A stretch of 64,000 bases of DNA from Jacaranda mimosifolia (taxonomy: Eukaryota; Streptophyta; Magnoliopsida; Lamiales; Bignoniaceae). Shown here piece after piece: positions 23,673 to 36,144 of the stretch. The translations under genes and the position numbers were made by a program. A model generated the notes under the pieces. It saw only the letters and a list, made by a program, of their open reading frames with translations. It was not told the origin of the DNA and did no database searches. Location of the stretch: contig CM032123.1 in the NCBI GenBank assembly GCA_018894105.1, positions 5,023,001 to 5,087,000 on the forward strand, read 5' to 3'. Each line of letters begins with the position of its first letter. Within the stretch, counting starts at the first letter, position 1.

Positions 23673-26372
23673 GACTGTAGCTTGAAAGCGAGCAAAAAAA
23701 GAATAATAAGTTGATGATAGGATTCTTTTGTGGGAAAAGTTTGTATCTACCTGAAATTGTTGGATTAGAAAATTAATTTAAGCCATTATCATAATAATTA
23801 TGGATCAAGATCATGATTAAGATATTAAGTTGTGGTTGTCAATTCTGAAAACTTCAGTGTTAGAAAATTAAAGTCTAAAGTGGACTGTGGTACTTAATTC
23901 TTTTTAAACAGTGTTGTGTTATGTTGCACATGGAATTAGTTATAATAATAATTGTATATTTAGGATTAATTGAAATATTTCTGCCCTGCTTTATGTTCGA
24001 CTTTTATCGTAATCATATTAGTGATTTATTTTCTATTTTATTTTAAAAATATATGTCAAGTTTATGTTATTTAATAAATTAAAATTGGTATTTATTTATA
24101 AACTGAAATATTAAAAGATGCAACATTTATTAGAATAGAAAATTCAAACAGCTACCTTTTAGCAAACTTTATCGACAGTTAATATGAACTTTTAGTAGCT
24201 AAAATAAAGCAAATATTTGTAGGCAATATTTCATTAATAATAAGTTCCTTTTTATTTTTATTTTTATTTTTATTTTTTTTTCTTTTTCAAATTTGGGTTT
24301 TTCTTTAGGTCTTTTCTTAAAAAGTACTGAATCCTATGGAATTTAATTTTCGGTGAACAAAAAGAAAATAATAATCGTAAATTAAGATGCTATCATTTGT
24401 AACAAAGAAATATGTTACTTACTTCATTCTTGATCAATAAAATAAAGGACCAAACACACCCCAATTGGGAGCCAATGTTAGTAGGTAAATTATATTTTAT
24501 AATAATAATGTTAGATCAAACAGCTAGGCATTCCGCAATTTTGGTCATTCTTACAAAAGAAGAGAACGTGTGACCGTTTCAAAGTAATTAAGAATAAAAC
24601 TTTATGAAAAGGTCCATTAGTAAATAATTGAGCAATAATATTCCAAGAAGGCAATAAATAATTTTGTGCTAATCCAAAGAATATATGGTTCAATCACCAA
24701 TTTCCACTATCACTAGCTAGGAACTACTTGGATTCAATCATATGATTCGATGTTCTACGATCTTGCTAATTACTCTGTTTCTTGCCATCTTAGCATTTCT
24801 TTCTTTTTTCTTTTTCTTTTTTTAAATGTGTTTCTAACATGAAAAGGAATCAAGGATCTGGGGCCCACTTGAAAATTTGTGCTATGCAACTACTGTTTTT
24901 AATTTGCTAGCCAGGTATAAGACCAGCCCACTTTAGCCCAATGGACAAACTATGCATGAATCAACTACGCGTCCAATTTTAATGCAGAAGGAACTTCATC
25001 TCCAAGAATTGCTTCCGTCTCCAGGCTTTCTACGATTCGGTAGGAGTCGTACCTATCGAAACAATCCAAATCATTAATTATGCAAAAAAAAATTACAATA
25101 GTAAAATAGATACGAATATGATCAAATTTAAAAGATGAATTAACCTTAATACTTTATTAGATTATAATATGTCAGACTATTTTTTTTTCATATAAAAGTA
25201 CAAAAATACAACTATCTCAAGTAGCTATATTTTTTATTATTACAAATTTATTATTTAAATATATATTATATATATACACACACAGTACGGAGGGTAATCA
25301 GAGCTCGGAGTGTTGGTGGGTTCATTTTTGAGGGTGTCGTTGATTTGACAAGCGACTCAACTCCCCCCGGGGGGGGGGCCCTTTTCTTTTTTAATTTTTT
25401 TTAACTTTATTTTATTTTGTTTATATTTTAATTAATTTTTGTAAAAATTGGAAACTAACTATATTTTTAATTTTATAATTTAGATTTCTACAATTAATTT
25501 ATTAAAATAAAAAAATACATGTTAATTATAAAATGAAATTTTAAAAATTCATAATTCGTGTAACTTTCTAGTGATAAACTTTACAAATGAAGACATAATT
25601 TAAATAGTTTTTTTAAATAAAATATCTACACAAGAAATTGCAACTATTGTTTTTTAACTTGAACAAAATTTTAAATTTTACATAGAACATATTGCAAGTA
25701 ATCAAGTAGGTGCAATTTAGTTATTTCATTTCATTTAAAATGATTCTTAAATTTATTATAAATTAAGTTCCAAATTTTATTGTGATATATTTTATTACAA
25801 TTCAAATAAATTATAATTACTAAATATTAAAATAATCATATTCATCAAATTTTTGATGAAGTTGTTATAATATGACTGTGTATATATCTAACACTCTTGA
25901 TAAGGGTCTCGGCCACTTGCTTTACAAAATCGTCCGATATCTTATTCTTAGGAGAATATTATAAATATTGTGTTTCATATATATATATATATAGTTCAAA
26001 AAATTACTCTCACATATTTTTTAACAATACTATTTAACCAACATATTAATTTAATAACATACTGCAATTTCTCGCTCTATGAGATACCGATTAGTTTTAT
26101 TGTCTAAATATTTAAATCAACTATTTCATTACTTCGAATGTTGATTTACCTTTTTCAAACTTGCTTTTATGACTAAATATACATCAATAGTTTCGCCTCT
26201 TCAACTGGTGATTTTATTGAAACATATTATCCAACCCTTATTCACAAACAACTAGATACTTGACATATTTCACATTTTTTCATAAAATGCTATCCAGTCT
26301 ATCATCTTTTTGTGTGTGCATATATATATATATATATATTAGAGTTATTTTTTTGTGTACCGATACTGTATA
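23673..26372. other. Lipase copy 1 upstream region and AT-rich intergenic DNA
   Basis: Up to 25013 the sequence is conserved with the region upstream of lipase copy 2 (55800-57165) and probably contains the ancestral lipase promoter. From 25014 it is AT-rich with no recognised gene. It includes a short GC palindrome-like run of C, G and C homopolymers (25363-25381) and (TA)n runs near 25985 and 26320. Confidence 0.6.
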
Positions 26373-26377
26373 CATAT

Positions 26378-27054
26378 TGATGAGGGTTCGATTTCGATAA
26401 TGAATAGGGATCCGGTTTGAATCACGATCCGCGGTATTGATATTCTGGATTGGTTTGGGATTGGAATCCTGCGATCACAGCAAACGTTAGGCTAGCCGAG
26501 GTTAGGCCCTCCGACGCTCAAGCCAGTATGTAATTGGACCTCTGAAATCGAGCAGCGGAACATAAGGGCTTTAAAGTGTATGAGTGCATACCTATGAGAG
26601 ACAAGGTTGAGGGTTTTTATATTCCTCTCCCTGGTAGGAAATGTCAGGGAAGCCCCTGGCTCACCCAAGGGGCCTCCAGCCTTCTACCGGGGGTAATTGG
26701 TCAATTCCCCCCGTTTGAATATTGCCAGCTGAGTGTCCTTTCACGCTGCAGGACAAGATGGCACACTGTAGCGGCGCCTGCTGTGTCAGACGGTCAGGGG
26801 AGGGTACGTGCCATTAATGCGGAGGCGTGCTGCTAGTCAACGCATTTAATGCGGTGGCAGAGTGCTGTGCGGGGCTCGACTTCCGGATCGACCTGGACAT
26901 GTCGACACAGGTCGAGAAGCTCCGAGGGTCATGGAGCGCCTGTCTAGGCTAGGGGTCGATTGATCGAACAGAGTCGACGAGTCACTTGGGTCCTGGGCCG
27001 TCGATTGAGTGTTGGGCCTCGCTGATTTGGGCTATTTTGGGCCATCCTATATCA
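26378..27054 (-). repeat. 3' LTR of T2 (677 bp)
   Basis: On the plus strand it runs from TGATGAGGGTTCG to CCATCCTATATCA and matches 36145-36843. It shares blocks with the T1 LTR (ACGTTAGGCTAGCCGAG, GTGTATGAGTGCATACCT). Confidence 0.95.
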
Positions 27055-27070
27055 TGAGTCCCTCCACTTC
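27055..27070 (-). other. Polypurine tract of T2
   Basis: The minus strand reads GAAGTGGAGGGACTCA immediately before the 3' LTR. It is the purine-rich primer position for plus-strand DNA synthesis in LTR retrotransposons. Confidence 0.7.
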
Positions 27071-27442
27071 GCAAGGCCGAACAAAGATTTGACGAGCGGC
27101 GTTGGGAAGTAACGAATATTAGTGACCATCGACCAGGGTTTTGCGCATTTGTCGAGCGGTTACATCGTGGCGCGCGTGGGGCGGCGTGACGGCTTCACCC
27201 ATTATTGCAGATGCTTGGGTAACCGCGCCCCCTTCCTATAAATGCTTAATGTAATTTTGCCCATTTCTACTTTTACCGCTTCAGAATTTTCGATAGTGTT
27301 TAGGAGATATCTTTCGCTGCAAGACTCCCTAAACTTTGCGTTCGCTTCGTAGATTTTGTGGGCTTAACCTTCATATCCAGTAAGTGCTCATCCGCTTCTT
27401 CGTTTCTCCGAATCCTTTCTCTTTGTTTTTCTTTTGAAGAAG

Positions 27443-29899
27443 ATGCTTGGGTTGTTCAGTTCTGAGGGTAGCTATGGGGGGAACAGTGAGGCCACCTTGT
27501 CTGAGGGGTGTAGGGAGTTTCCTGCTCCTTCTGGTGGGTTGTCTGGCGGTGGCACTGATTCGAGCGGTTCGAGCTCCGAGAGCTCGAGCGGCCCACACGG
27601 TGGAGAAGCTGGGCCCAGCCAGGTACCCCCTTCTCACGGGCGATTATTCACGCCAGACCACTATAGTGAGATAATTTCCACAATGACCCCTATGGATTTG
27701 GTGCGCTTGAAGGAGCTTTACCATATTCCTCCCGAATACCAATTATTAACCCCTGGGCCTCCTGGTCGAATGCACCGTGCTCCCGCTGGTTGCATAACAG
27801 TGTTCGAGGACGCCCTCAAATGTGGGTTGAGGTTCCCTTTAAGTGATAGTATGATAGGCTTGCTTAGGGGTCTTCGAGTGTGCATAACTCAACTATTATC
27901 CAACTGCTTTGCCATCCTCTGTAGTTTCCTAGTTTTGATGCGTCTGTTCGACCAGCCCCCCAGCTTCAAAAATTTCTCGAACCTGTTCTATCTCTGCATG
28001 TCACGAAAATCTGGTAGTTCCGACGAGTCGGGCTTTTATTATCTGACTGCTCGACCTCGTCGCAAGTTTCTCATGGCTCCCTCATCTTCATATGGGTAGA
28101 AGTGGAAGAAACGTTATTTCTTCGTTCGAATGAAGGGGGGGTTTGACATTCCTCGATAGTGGTTGGGGGGTCAGGTTGAGATACTAGGGAATTGCACCCC
28201 CACTTGGCCAAACACCTTCGTGAGGGATCTGGTCGAGTTTGGTCCCGTGGAGGCCACTGTATTCCTCGAGGAGAAGCAGTTAGTGCTGGCTGGGTTGTCA
28301 CCAACCCCTCTAAACTTTCCAGATGATTCTGAGATAGGTAGATGAAATGTGTGCCATGCTTTGTTGTTTAGCTGCGTTCATTTCTGTATTTGACATCTGT
28401 TGTGTTTGTTCTTTGCAGATCGGGATGAAATCATGAACCGATCAAGGGTTAATGCACTGGCTCGCGCTGAAAGGAACCAGCAATGCAGACAAGGCATTGC
28501 GTCTTGACAAGAGTCGACTGGAGCCGACGAGCCACGTCGAAAAATTGCGGCCCCAACGCCATCCCCGACCCCCTCGCCTGGTCGAGCAGTAGCGATCGAG
28601 AAGGCCGTGGGTCGGGGAAAAAGACCCATGGGCGAGCAGAGTGGGCCCCCGCCTAAAAAGATTGCCGCTAGAAAGGAAAAAGGAAAATCGAAGAGCACGG
28701 GGTCGGGGATGTCGACGGGAAACGATCTCTTCAGGGATCGAGGTGCGGAGACCTTATTCAGCCTGAGGAAGTTCCCATCTCCTCGATTCGGGATGGATGC
28801 CAGCCTACTCCTGGACGACTCGTCCTATATGCATGGATATGGGCCAACTGGGGTCGACCCCTTGAAATGGTTGTTGGCTGGTCAGTTCCTGGTTGACCAG
28901 AAGAGGATAATGGGCCTGAGTCAGCCCGGGGCGCTTTGCGAGCTCGCGTATCACGCGAACATGGTAAGATCTCATAAGCTGTAAGCTTGTGCAATCGGTT
29001 TTCATTGCATGGATTGTAATGACCTTTATGTCTCAGGTCGGGCAAATCGCTTACAATTTTTACCACCGCTCCGAGCTGGTGCTCGCTGATTGTGAGTAGT
29101 TGGATGCTGGTGGCGATGCCGATACGTTGAAGGCCCAGCTTGAGTCATCCCAACTGCGGCTCGAGAAGGTGCAGAAGGAGAATGCCAAATACGCCGAAAT
29201 AATGGAGGCGAAAGACCGGCAAGTCTTGCTGGCGGTGACTGAGCAGACAAAGATGGAGGCGAAGCTCAAAATACTTGAACTGGATATCCATGTCGCCTAT
29301 GAATCTAGTCGGGCGGTTCGTCGGGGCGAGCGCTTGGTCGAGGCCAGGACAGAGTTTGAGCGGGTAGTTCCGGAGGTCCGCAAGGAGGCGGTACAACAGT
29401 TCATGGTGAGCCCCACCTTTCAGGATGCGAGTGTGGTGCTGGCCTTGGATGATGCCCGGAGTGCCTTTAATAAGGCTATTGCGCAGATGCGGCACCTGGG
29501 CTATGCGGTTAGCGAGGAAGATCGCTCGAAGATGGGCCTTGCTCTCGATGATCAGCTACGCCCGATTGGTGATTAAGAGGTCGACGAGGCTGAAGCCGCG
29601 GTAGAGGCAGCGGAGGAGGTTGACATGACTCTTGAAGAGAGGCAAAATGCAGACCTCCAAAAGAAACTGAAGGCGATAGGTCGAGAGTTTGAGTTCGGCG
29701 GTGACCTCGCCTATGAAGTCTCCGAGGGCCGGGCCAACGCTGCCTCTTTCTTCCCAACCGTCGAGCGCTGTTTATGTCCTCTGCCGCCTGCCCCTCTCGC
29801 CCAGTCACCGCGGCCATGCCCGTTGCAATGGCACCGCCTGAGCCTTCATCTACTCCTGCTCCCGCCTTACCAATCGAAGGGTCTGGCAGTTCTAGTTAG
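27443..29899 (+). pseudogene. Antisense extra ORF of T2 (Transposase_28-like, spliced, decayed)
   Basis: The frame starts at MLGLFSSEGS (27443; an alternative in-frame start lies 9 bases upstream). It runs opposite to gag-pol. Two GT-AG introns are plausible: 28338-28418 and 28964-29036; both restore the frame. The N-terminal part is Ser/Gly-rich, then LKELYHIPPEYQLLTPGP and FEDALKCGLRFPLSDSM. This resembles the family Pfam calls putative gypsy type transposon (Transposase_28), a plant-only domain of unknown function found in such antisense ORFs. Next come a basic, Lys-rich linker (about 28600-28700) and a predicted coiled coil (about 29130-29560, heptad-like with many Glu/Lys/Leu). In-frame stops lie at about 28097, 28157, 28504, 29097 and 29574, so it is not functional here. 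Its role in the element is unknown. Confidence 0.75.
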
Positions 29900-30198
29900 G
29901 GCTTGTAATACTTGTTTGTATTTTGATGTACATGCCTCATTGAGGCTTTTTGAGAATGAAATAAAGTTTGTTGCCCTTCATCGGCCGACCATTCATTTTC
30001 GAACGTTGTTCTAAGCCCTTGTAGAGCTAGTTTAAGCAAGTCGTTAGGATATAGTTGGTGCTTGGTTTTGGAGCACTTTTTGCCGTTGCAAGATAGGTTG
30101 AACTTTGTTGCCATTTATAATTAGCAAAGTGTAAATTGAATTTGTCGATAGAGCTCGACTTCGAGCCTTAGCAGCTTTTCTGCGATTTTGAGCTTTTC

Positions 30199-30475
30199 GT
30201 TGACTATGGGGTCGACTAAGGTGGTCTCGGCCCGTGGCCTTGACTCGATGAGTTTTAGCCTTTCGTCGACTAAGGTGGTCTCGGCTCGTCGCCTTGACTT
30301 GATGAGTTTAAGCCTTTCGTCGACTACGGGGTTGACTAAGGTGGTCTCGGCTCGTCGCCTTGACTTGATGAGTTAAAGCCTTTCGTCGACTACGGGGTTG
30401 ACTAAGGTGGTCTCGGCTCGTCGCCTTGACTTGATGAGTTAAAGCCTTTCGCCGACTACGGGGTCGACTAAGGTT
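30199..30475. repeat. 66-bp tandem repeat in the 3' spacer of T2 (about four units)
   Basis: The typical unit contains TTGACTAAGGTGGTCTCGGC, then TCGTCGCCTTGACTTGATGA, then GTTAAAGCCTTTCGTCGAC. The first unit lacks the 13-bp GTCGACTACGGGG spacer. The core GACTAAGGTGGTCTCGGC is shared with the 53-bp repeat of T1 at 1-105. Confidence 0.88.
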
Positions 30476-30569
30476 TCACTGCGGTCGTCTCGTGCTTTTT
30501 AATCATGATGGAACTTGATTGTTCTTTAATCTGTACAAAGGATGCCAATGAACAGTTTATACAAAAAAC

Positions 30570-31820
30570 TTTTTTAGATTTACCGCATTCCATGGTCGAG
30601 GCAGCTCGCGACCTACAGCATCCGCTAATCGATAGGCATTATTTTTAGACACTTTAATGACTGAGTACGGTCCTTCCTACTTCGGGTCAAGCTTGCCGAC
30701 GGGTCTTGACGCTTCCACTTTCTTTAAGACGAGATCACCCACTTTGAAATTCCACGGGCGTACCGACTTGTTATAGCGGTCCGCCATCTTTGAGCGGTAC
30801 CTCTGCATTCTGTTGTAAGCTGCTTGGCGCCTCTCGTCTATAGTTATTAGGTCCAGTGCCCTCTCCGATGTATTTGCTATTGGATTGTAATGGATCACTC
30901 TAGCGGTGTGCTGGATTAGTTCTGACGGGACCACTGCTTTAGACCCATAAACTAGGCTGTAAGGGCTATGACCTGTGGTTGTTTGAGGGGTGGTTCTGTA
31001 GGCCCCAAAGGACTCCCGGGAGGTCATCCGCCTAGCTGGTTCCCGTCCCTGCTATTCGGCTCTTAATGTGATCGAGGACAGTCCTGTTGGTCACTTCGGT
31101 CTGCCCATTGGCTTGCGGATTTCCCACTGAAGTGAAGTGCTGCGTAATGCCCAAGGTCTCGCACCATCTTCTTGTGTTTTTACTTTGAAATTGGGTGCCA
31201 TTATCTGAGATGAGGACTTTAGGCAACCCGAAATGGCAAACAATATTCTTCCATATGAAACTCTTGATGGCCGCATCAGTGATCTTCGGGACTGCTTCAG
31301 CTTCCACCCATTTTGTGAAGTACTCAATGGCCACTATGATAAACTTTCGCTGGCCGGTGGTCTTTGGGATCAAGTTGACTATATCGATGCCCCACTGGTC
31401 GAATGGCCAAGCAATATCAACATTTGTCATTGGTGCGGCTGGTTGGTGCTGGATGTTCGAATGTACTTGACAAGATGGGCATTTCCTAGCAAAGTCAACA
31501 GAATCCTTCAACAAAGTCGGCCAGAGATAGCCATATCGCGTGATCTTATGTGCTAGGGACCGGCCTCCCAAGTGATTTTCGCAAATGACTGCGTGTATCT
31601 CTTGCAACACTTCATTCGCCTGGTCGGGATCTAAACATCTGAGCGGTGGTCCTGCAATCGATCTCCTGTACAACTGTCCGTGATCATCCAGCGCATATTT
31701 GGGCACTAAGCCCTTCAGTTTACGAGCCTGCTTATGATCATCGGGTAAGGTACCCTGGCTCAAATAAAGCTTGATCGGGTGCTGCCAAGAACGGGTTGCT
31801 TCTTCGAGGCACTCGACCAA
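30570..31820 (-). pseudogene. T2 integrase domain
   Basis: Zinc-binding end CPSC, core acidic residues in WGIDIVN, ISDNGTQF and QTEVTNR, and the C-terminal tail VGDLVLKKVE. Lesions: TAG for Trp at about 31031 with a nearby frameshift near 31010, and TAG for Trp in the WEGPY motif at about 30677. It is the most similar region between T1 and T2. Confidence 0.9.
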
Positions 31821-32270
31821 ACCGGGGTCGGGGGCCGAGATGCAGGGCTGGTTGGCGACAAGGAATGTTATGGTTCTTTCTCTTGTGCCTTTCGTCGAGC
31901 TTGCCAGTTTGGAGAGTGCGTCTGCTCGCGCGTTTTCTGAACGGGGGACTTGTCTTAGTGAGAAATCTCAAAACCTCTGCCTTAGTTGTCGGACTTCCGC
32001 AAGATACTGTGTCATTTTATGTTCTATCGAGTCGAAGTTTCCCTCGACTTGCTCCGCGACCAACTGTGAATCAGTAAAGGCCGCTATCTTATCGACCTCG
32101 CGGTCTATGGCCATGCGCATTCCTGCAATAAGTGCATCATATTCAGCTTCATTATTAGTGACTGGGAAGTCGAGTTTTACTGCAAAATCATAGTCTTCAG
32201 GCAGTGGGGATCGGAGGGATACGCCTATTCCTCCTCCAGTAGATGTCGCGGACCCATCAACGTGTAGGGT
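31821..32270 (-). pseudogene. T2 second (archaeal-like) RNase H domain
   Basis: Contains the RNase H sequence ENARADALSKLASS, preceded by the frame seen open in T1. A TGA at about 31970 interrupts the domain, and a TGA for Trp at about 32269 separates it from the upstream block. The order, after the canonical RNase H and before integrase, supports Tat-clade assignment. Confidence 0.8.
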
Positions 32271-33620
32271 TCACCAAGGTGCGTCTTCCCTCTCGTGAAC
32301 TGGGAGATCGACTCTCTCGAGGATGAAGTCCGCTAGCACCTGCGCTTTTATTGCTGCTCGGGGTTGGAACTGGATGTCAAATTCTCCTAGTTCGATAGCC
32401 CATTTCATGAGTCGACCTGAAGTGTCTGGCTTCGACAACACCTGTTTTAGCGGCTGGTTCGTTAGTACCACAACTGTATGGGATTGGAAATAGGGCCGCA
32501 GTTTTCTTGCTGATGTAACTAGGGCCAGGGCGAACTTCTCGATCTCCAAATAGTTATGTTCGGGCCCCTGAAGAGCCTTGCTGCAATAGTAAACTGGACG
32601 AGGGTTTCCAGCTCTCATCGTTGTTAACACTGAACTGATGGAAGCCGAAGAGATCGCCGGATATACTTACAAAGTTTCTCCGAGCTCGGGCTTGGCGAGG
32701 AGAGGTGGCGAAGAGAGGTGTTGCTTGAGATCGACCAGAGCCTGATTGCACTGTTCGTCCCATTTGAATCCCAATTTCTTTGTGTTTCTCAGGATTTTGA
32801 AGAAAGGTAGGCTCTTGTCTGCCAGCTTAGCTATGAACCTGCCCAAAGCAATAACTCTGCCAACGAGGCGTTGGACTTCTTGAACAGTGTGCGGTAGAAC
32901 GATGTCCAGAACTGCTTGAATTTTTTGCGGGTTAGCCTCAATACCTCTCTGACTGACCATATATCCAAGGAATCTTCCTCCTTGTACCCCGAATGTGCAT
33001 TTGTTAGGATTGAGCTTCATACTGAAAGCTCTCAGAATGGAGAATGCGTGGCTCAGGTCGACCAAGTGGTTTTCTGCTTTCCTTGTCTTCACAATCATGT
33101 CATCGACATAAACCTCCATTGATTTTCTAATTTCATTCTTGAACATGAAGTTAACTAACCTTTGGTAAGTTGCCCCGGCATTTTTAAGTCCAAACGGCAT
33201 AACTAAAAAGCATATACCCCGTTGGGAACAACAAAAGCGGTTTTATCCCTATCCTCAGGTGCCATGAATATTTGGTAGTAACCTTGAAATGCATCCATCA
33301 TGCTAAGCAATTCGCAACCAGCGGTGGAATCAACAAGTAAATCAATACGAGGCAAGGGGTAAGGATCTTTAGGGCATGCTTTATTCAAATATGCGAAATC
33401 GTTACACATCCTCCATTTTCCCTCGTTCTTGGGAACAAGTACTACATTACAAAGCCAAGAAGGATATTGGATTTCTACAATATAACCAGCTTCTAAAAGT
33501 TTGCTAACCTCCTTCTCGATGATCTGCGCCAGCTCAGCATTGAAAGTTCTCTTATTCTGTCGGATCGGCTTGTGGGCAGGGTCCACGTTGAGCCTGTGGA
33601 CAATGATGTCAGGGTCGATG
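32271..33620 (-). pseudogene. T2 reverse transcriptase and canonical RNase H
   Basis: Carries the RT motifs CNDFAYLNKACPKDPYPLPR, MMDAFQGYYQI, MPFGLKNAGATYQRL and YVDDMIV, then the Ty3 RNase H (PVYYCSKALQGPEHNYLEIE). Lesions: TAG for Gln at about 33624 at the protease boundary, a one-base deletion with a following TAG at about 33200, and TAA where T1 reads Gln at about 32668. Confidence 0.9.
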
Positions 33621-33622
33621 CC

Positions 33623-36105
33623 CTACAGATCGGCAGCTTTCCATGCGAAGACATCGATATTGCATCGGAGGAAATCGACCATGAGGCACTCCAGTCGATC
33701 CCCCACATTAGCTCCGATCCTCGTTGTCTTGTCGGGGTTCCCTGGTTCGAGCTCAATTATTTTGAACTCTCCTGTCGGCTCGACCTTGGTGTCCTCCAAC
33801 TTTCTCTTTTTCGATGAAGGTCCCTCCTCGGGTTTCGTTACAGGGGCGTCCCCCGAGGCCTTCAATTCTGGTTTCTTTTTTTGCTCGCTGGAGTCCACCG
33901 AGATTGTGTAGCAACGCCAGGCATCTTTGATGTTGCATAAAAGCTCACCAACTCCCGCGGGGGTCGGGAACTTTATTTTCATGTGGTATGTGGACGCGAT
34001 GGCTCTGAAGTCATTCAGGGCTGGTCGACCTACAATGGCATTGTAAGCAAAAGGGGCATCGACCACCAAGTAGTTGATCATCAAAGTTCGGTTGCGATGT
34101 CCCTGCCTAAATGTAGTGGAGAGGCTAATCGACCCTTCTGGTATAATTTCTGATCCCCCAAATCCAACTAGGGGAGTTCTGACCGGATCAAATTTCAGTT
34201 TGCCCAAATTCAACTTGTTCAAGGTCGACAAAAATATGATGTTTGCCGAGCTGCCATTGTTGACCAGCACCTTTCTCACCTCGAAGTTGGCGATCTTAAT
34301 GGCGACCACCATTGGGCAATCGAGCTTCCGATCCACGGCCAGACCCTCGAGGTGGTCTAAATCTGTATTAGTAAAAGAGATCGGCTTGGTACTGGTTGTC
34401 AACTGGAACACAGTTTCGACCTTAGATGGTTTGGTCGAGTCAAGTTGCCTCTTGGTTTGCTTCTTGGCGTTCCGGGAGTCTCCTCCTGCAGGCCCCCCAG
34501 CAATCGTGTCGATGACACCTCTGATGGGTGGGTGGGTTTCATGGGCTGGTCTCTTTCCCTTGTCCTCCCGTCGCGGGCTGACCGACCTTTCTCTACGGGG
34601 AGTCCGGTCGGTCGCCCCCTCCTCTCGTTGAGCTATCTCCTCGACAAACTTTTTCAAATGTCCCTGCCTGATTAGCCTCTCGATCTCATCTTTTAGATTG
34701 AAGCAGTCCTCGGTGTCGTGCCCTTTTTGTTTGTGAAAATGGCAATACTTTCTGGATTTCTTCATAGCCTCAGTTTCTGTAATTTTTTGAGGCTTTTTAA
34801 GCAGGTTATCATGCTGTATGGCGAAGAGTACTTCCTTCCTCAGCATGGAGAGTGGGGTGGTGTAGTCATGGAAACGTTTGATCGGGGAGCGGCGCCCCTC
34901 CCTGTTCTGCCTCTCCTCTTTCTCCTTGCCCTTTTTCTTGTCAGCCTCTATGCTGCCATATTTCATTTTGTTCATCTCCTCCTGGGTCATGTACCTCTCT
35001 GCGAGGTCGAGGAGCTCCTCTATTGTTCTTGGCTGCGCACGCACCAAAGCATTAGCGCACTCATTGTGCCTTAAGCCCAGAAATAGCACATCAATAAAAA
35101 ATTCAATCCTCGGGCTGTCTATCTTCAACACCTCGGTGTTGAATCTGATGAAGAAGTCCCGTAGAGACTCACCCTCAGCCTGTTTTACTGTGTGCAGGTG
35201 GGTGTGCGGTAGCTTCGCCCTCATCCTGCTGGCGAACTGGTGCAAGAATTTATCACATAACTGGTCGTATGAGAAAATGGACGCCGATTCCAACTTCACA
35301 AACCAGTCTAGGGCCACGCCCTGTAAAGTGGTCATGAGCATCTTTGCATGTATATACTCGTTATGCCCATGCAGCTGCATCATATGCTCAAATTGCAGCA
35401 AATGCTCATTCAGGTCCACAGAATCGTCATACCTCGGGAGCCCGATGGGGATCTTCGCATCGACGGCAATGCACTCCTCGATGATTTCCTGGACAAAGGG
35501 GGAGTCCCGTTCCCTCTGAAATCTTGAAGGCATCTCCGGTTGCATGTCCTGTCTGCATTCCTCTTCGAGAGTTCCTCCAGGCTCTTATTCAGCTGCTGCA
35601 CCTGGTGAGAGACTTCTTCCCACTCCTGCTGGTCCTGGTTGTGCCTGCCTTTGGAACGCCTGGCCCTATCGCGCTGCGGGGCTCGAAGGGGCCGAACGTC
35701 ATGGTCTACGGAGTTCGCTGCTTCCTCCCTCGGCGGTGGACGGGCTGCCTCTCTTGAAAAATGACCCAGGCTCACTTTTTTCCGAGATGGATGTCTAGGG
35801 GACTCCGGTTTCTGTGCGTACTCTTCTGGCTGTGCCCTTTCTGGGCTTGCGGGCTGGCGTGTGGCGCTGGCCGCCGGCTCCAGCTCCACAGCATGTCTAT
35901 TCAGTGCTGTAGAAAGTTGGGCAGAAATCTGTGCTGAGATTTGCTCACTGATGAGCTGCATCAGTTGGGGCATTGTGAGAGTGACTACGGGTTTCGGCTG
36001 TGTGCTGGGTGCTTGCGTGTTTTGTTCTTGGTTCTGGCGGGCGGCAGAAGAGCTAGATCTCCGGTTCTCCTCCCTCCCGGATGGGGCTCGCCTAGTGTTC
36101 ACCAT
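33623..36105 (-). pseudogene. T2 gag and aspartic protease
   Basis: The start is ATG at 36105 (MVNTRRAPSG). A long open stretch of about 640 codons covers most of gag and the protease, with a frameshift at about 35545 that separates it from the N-terminal part. Gag shows the capsid-like segment (LRDFFIRFNTEVLKID), a zinc-knuckle-like CHFHKQKGHDTEDC and charged linkers. The retropepsin motif reads VLVNNGSSANIIF: the catalytic Asp seen in T1 (VLVDNSSS) is Asn here, so the protease would be inactive. Confidence 0.88.
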
Positions 36106-36124
36106 TTCGATAGAGGATTCTAGT

Positions 36125-36142
36125 TTCCCACAGACGACGCCA
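36125..36142 (-). other. Primer-binding site of T2
   Basis: The minus strand reads TGGCGTCGTCTGTGGGAA two bases inside the 5' LTR. It equals the T1 site except for one C-to-T change in GCGCC. Confidence 0.75.
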
Positions 36143-36144
36143 AA

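Larger units (their letters stand above)
15812..25013. repeat. Segmental duplication, copy 1 (about 9.2 kb)
   Basis: This block matches 49756-57165 in the same orientation nearly throughout, by eye at about 90% identity or better. It begins at the last codons of the remorin gene (CTTTACCTGTCATGCT) and ends at CTTCATCTCCAAGAATT. It carries the remorin 3' flank, a whole lipase gene and its upstream region. Specific to copy 1: the 2.1-kb insert at 20634-22758 and about 270 bp of intron 1 near 22960-23235. Absent from copy 1: the solo LTR found in copy 2. Confidence 0.92.

Noticed and set aside
26576..26836. An open frame inside the T2 3' LTR
   Set aside because: It is LTR sequence with no recognisable protein, and the other LTR does not keep it.
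30199..30475. Regularly spaced repeats suggesting a CRISPR array
   Set aside because: Units are directly adjacent with no unique spacers, and they lie in the 3' spacer of a plant retrotransposon.
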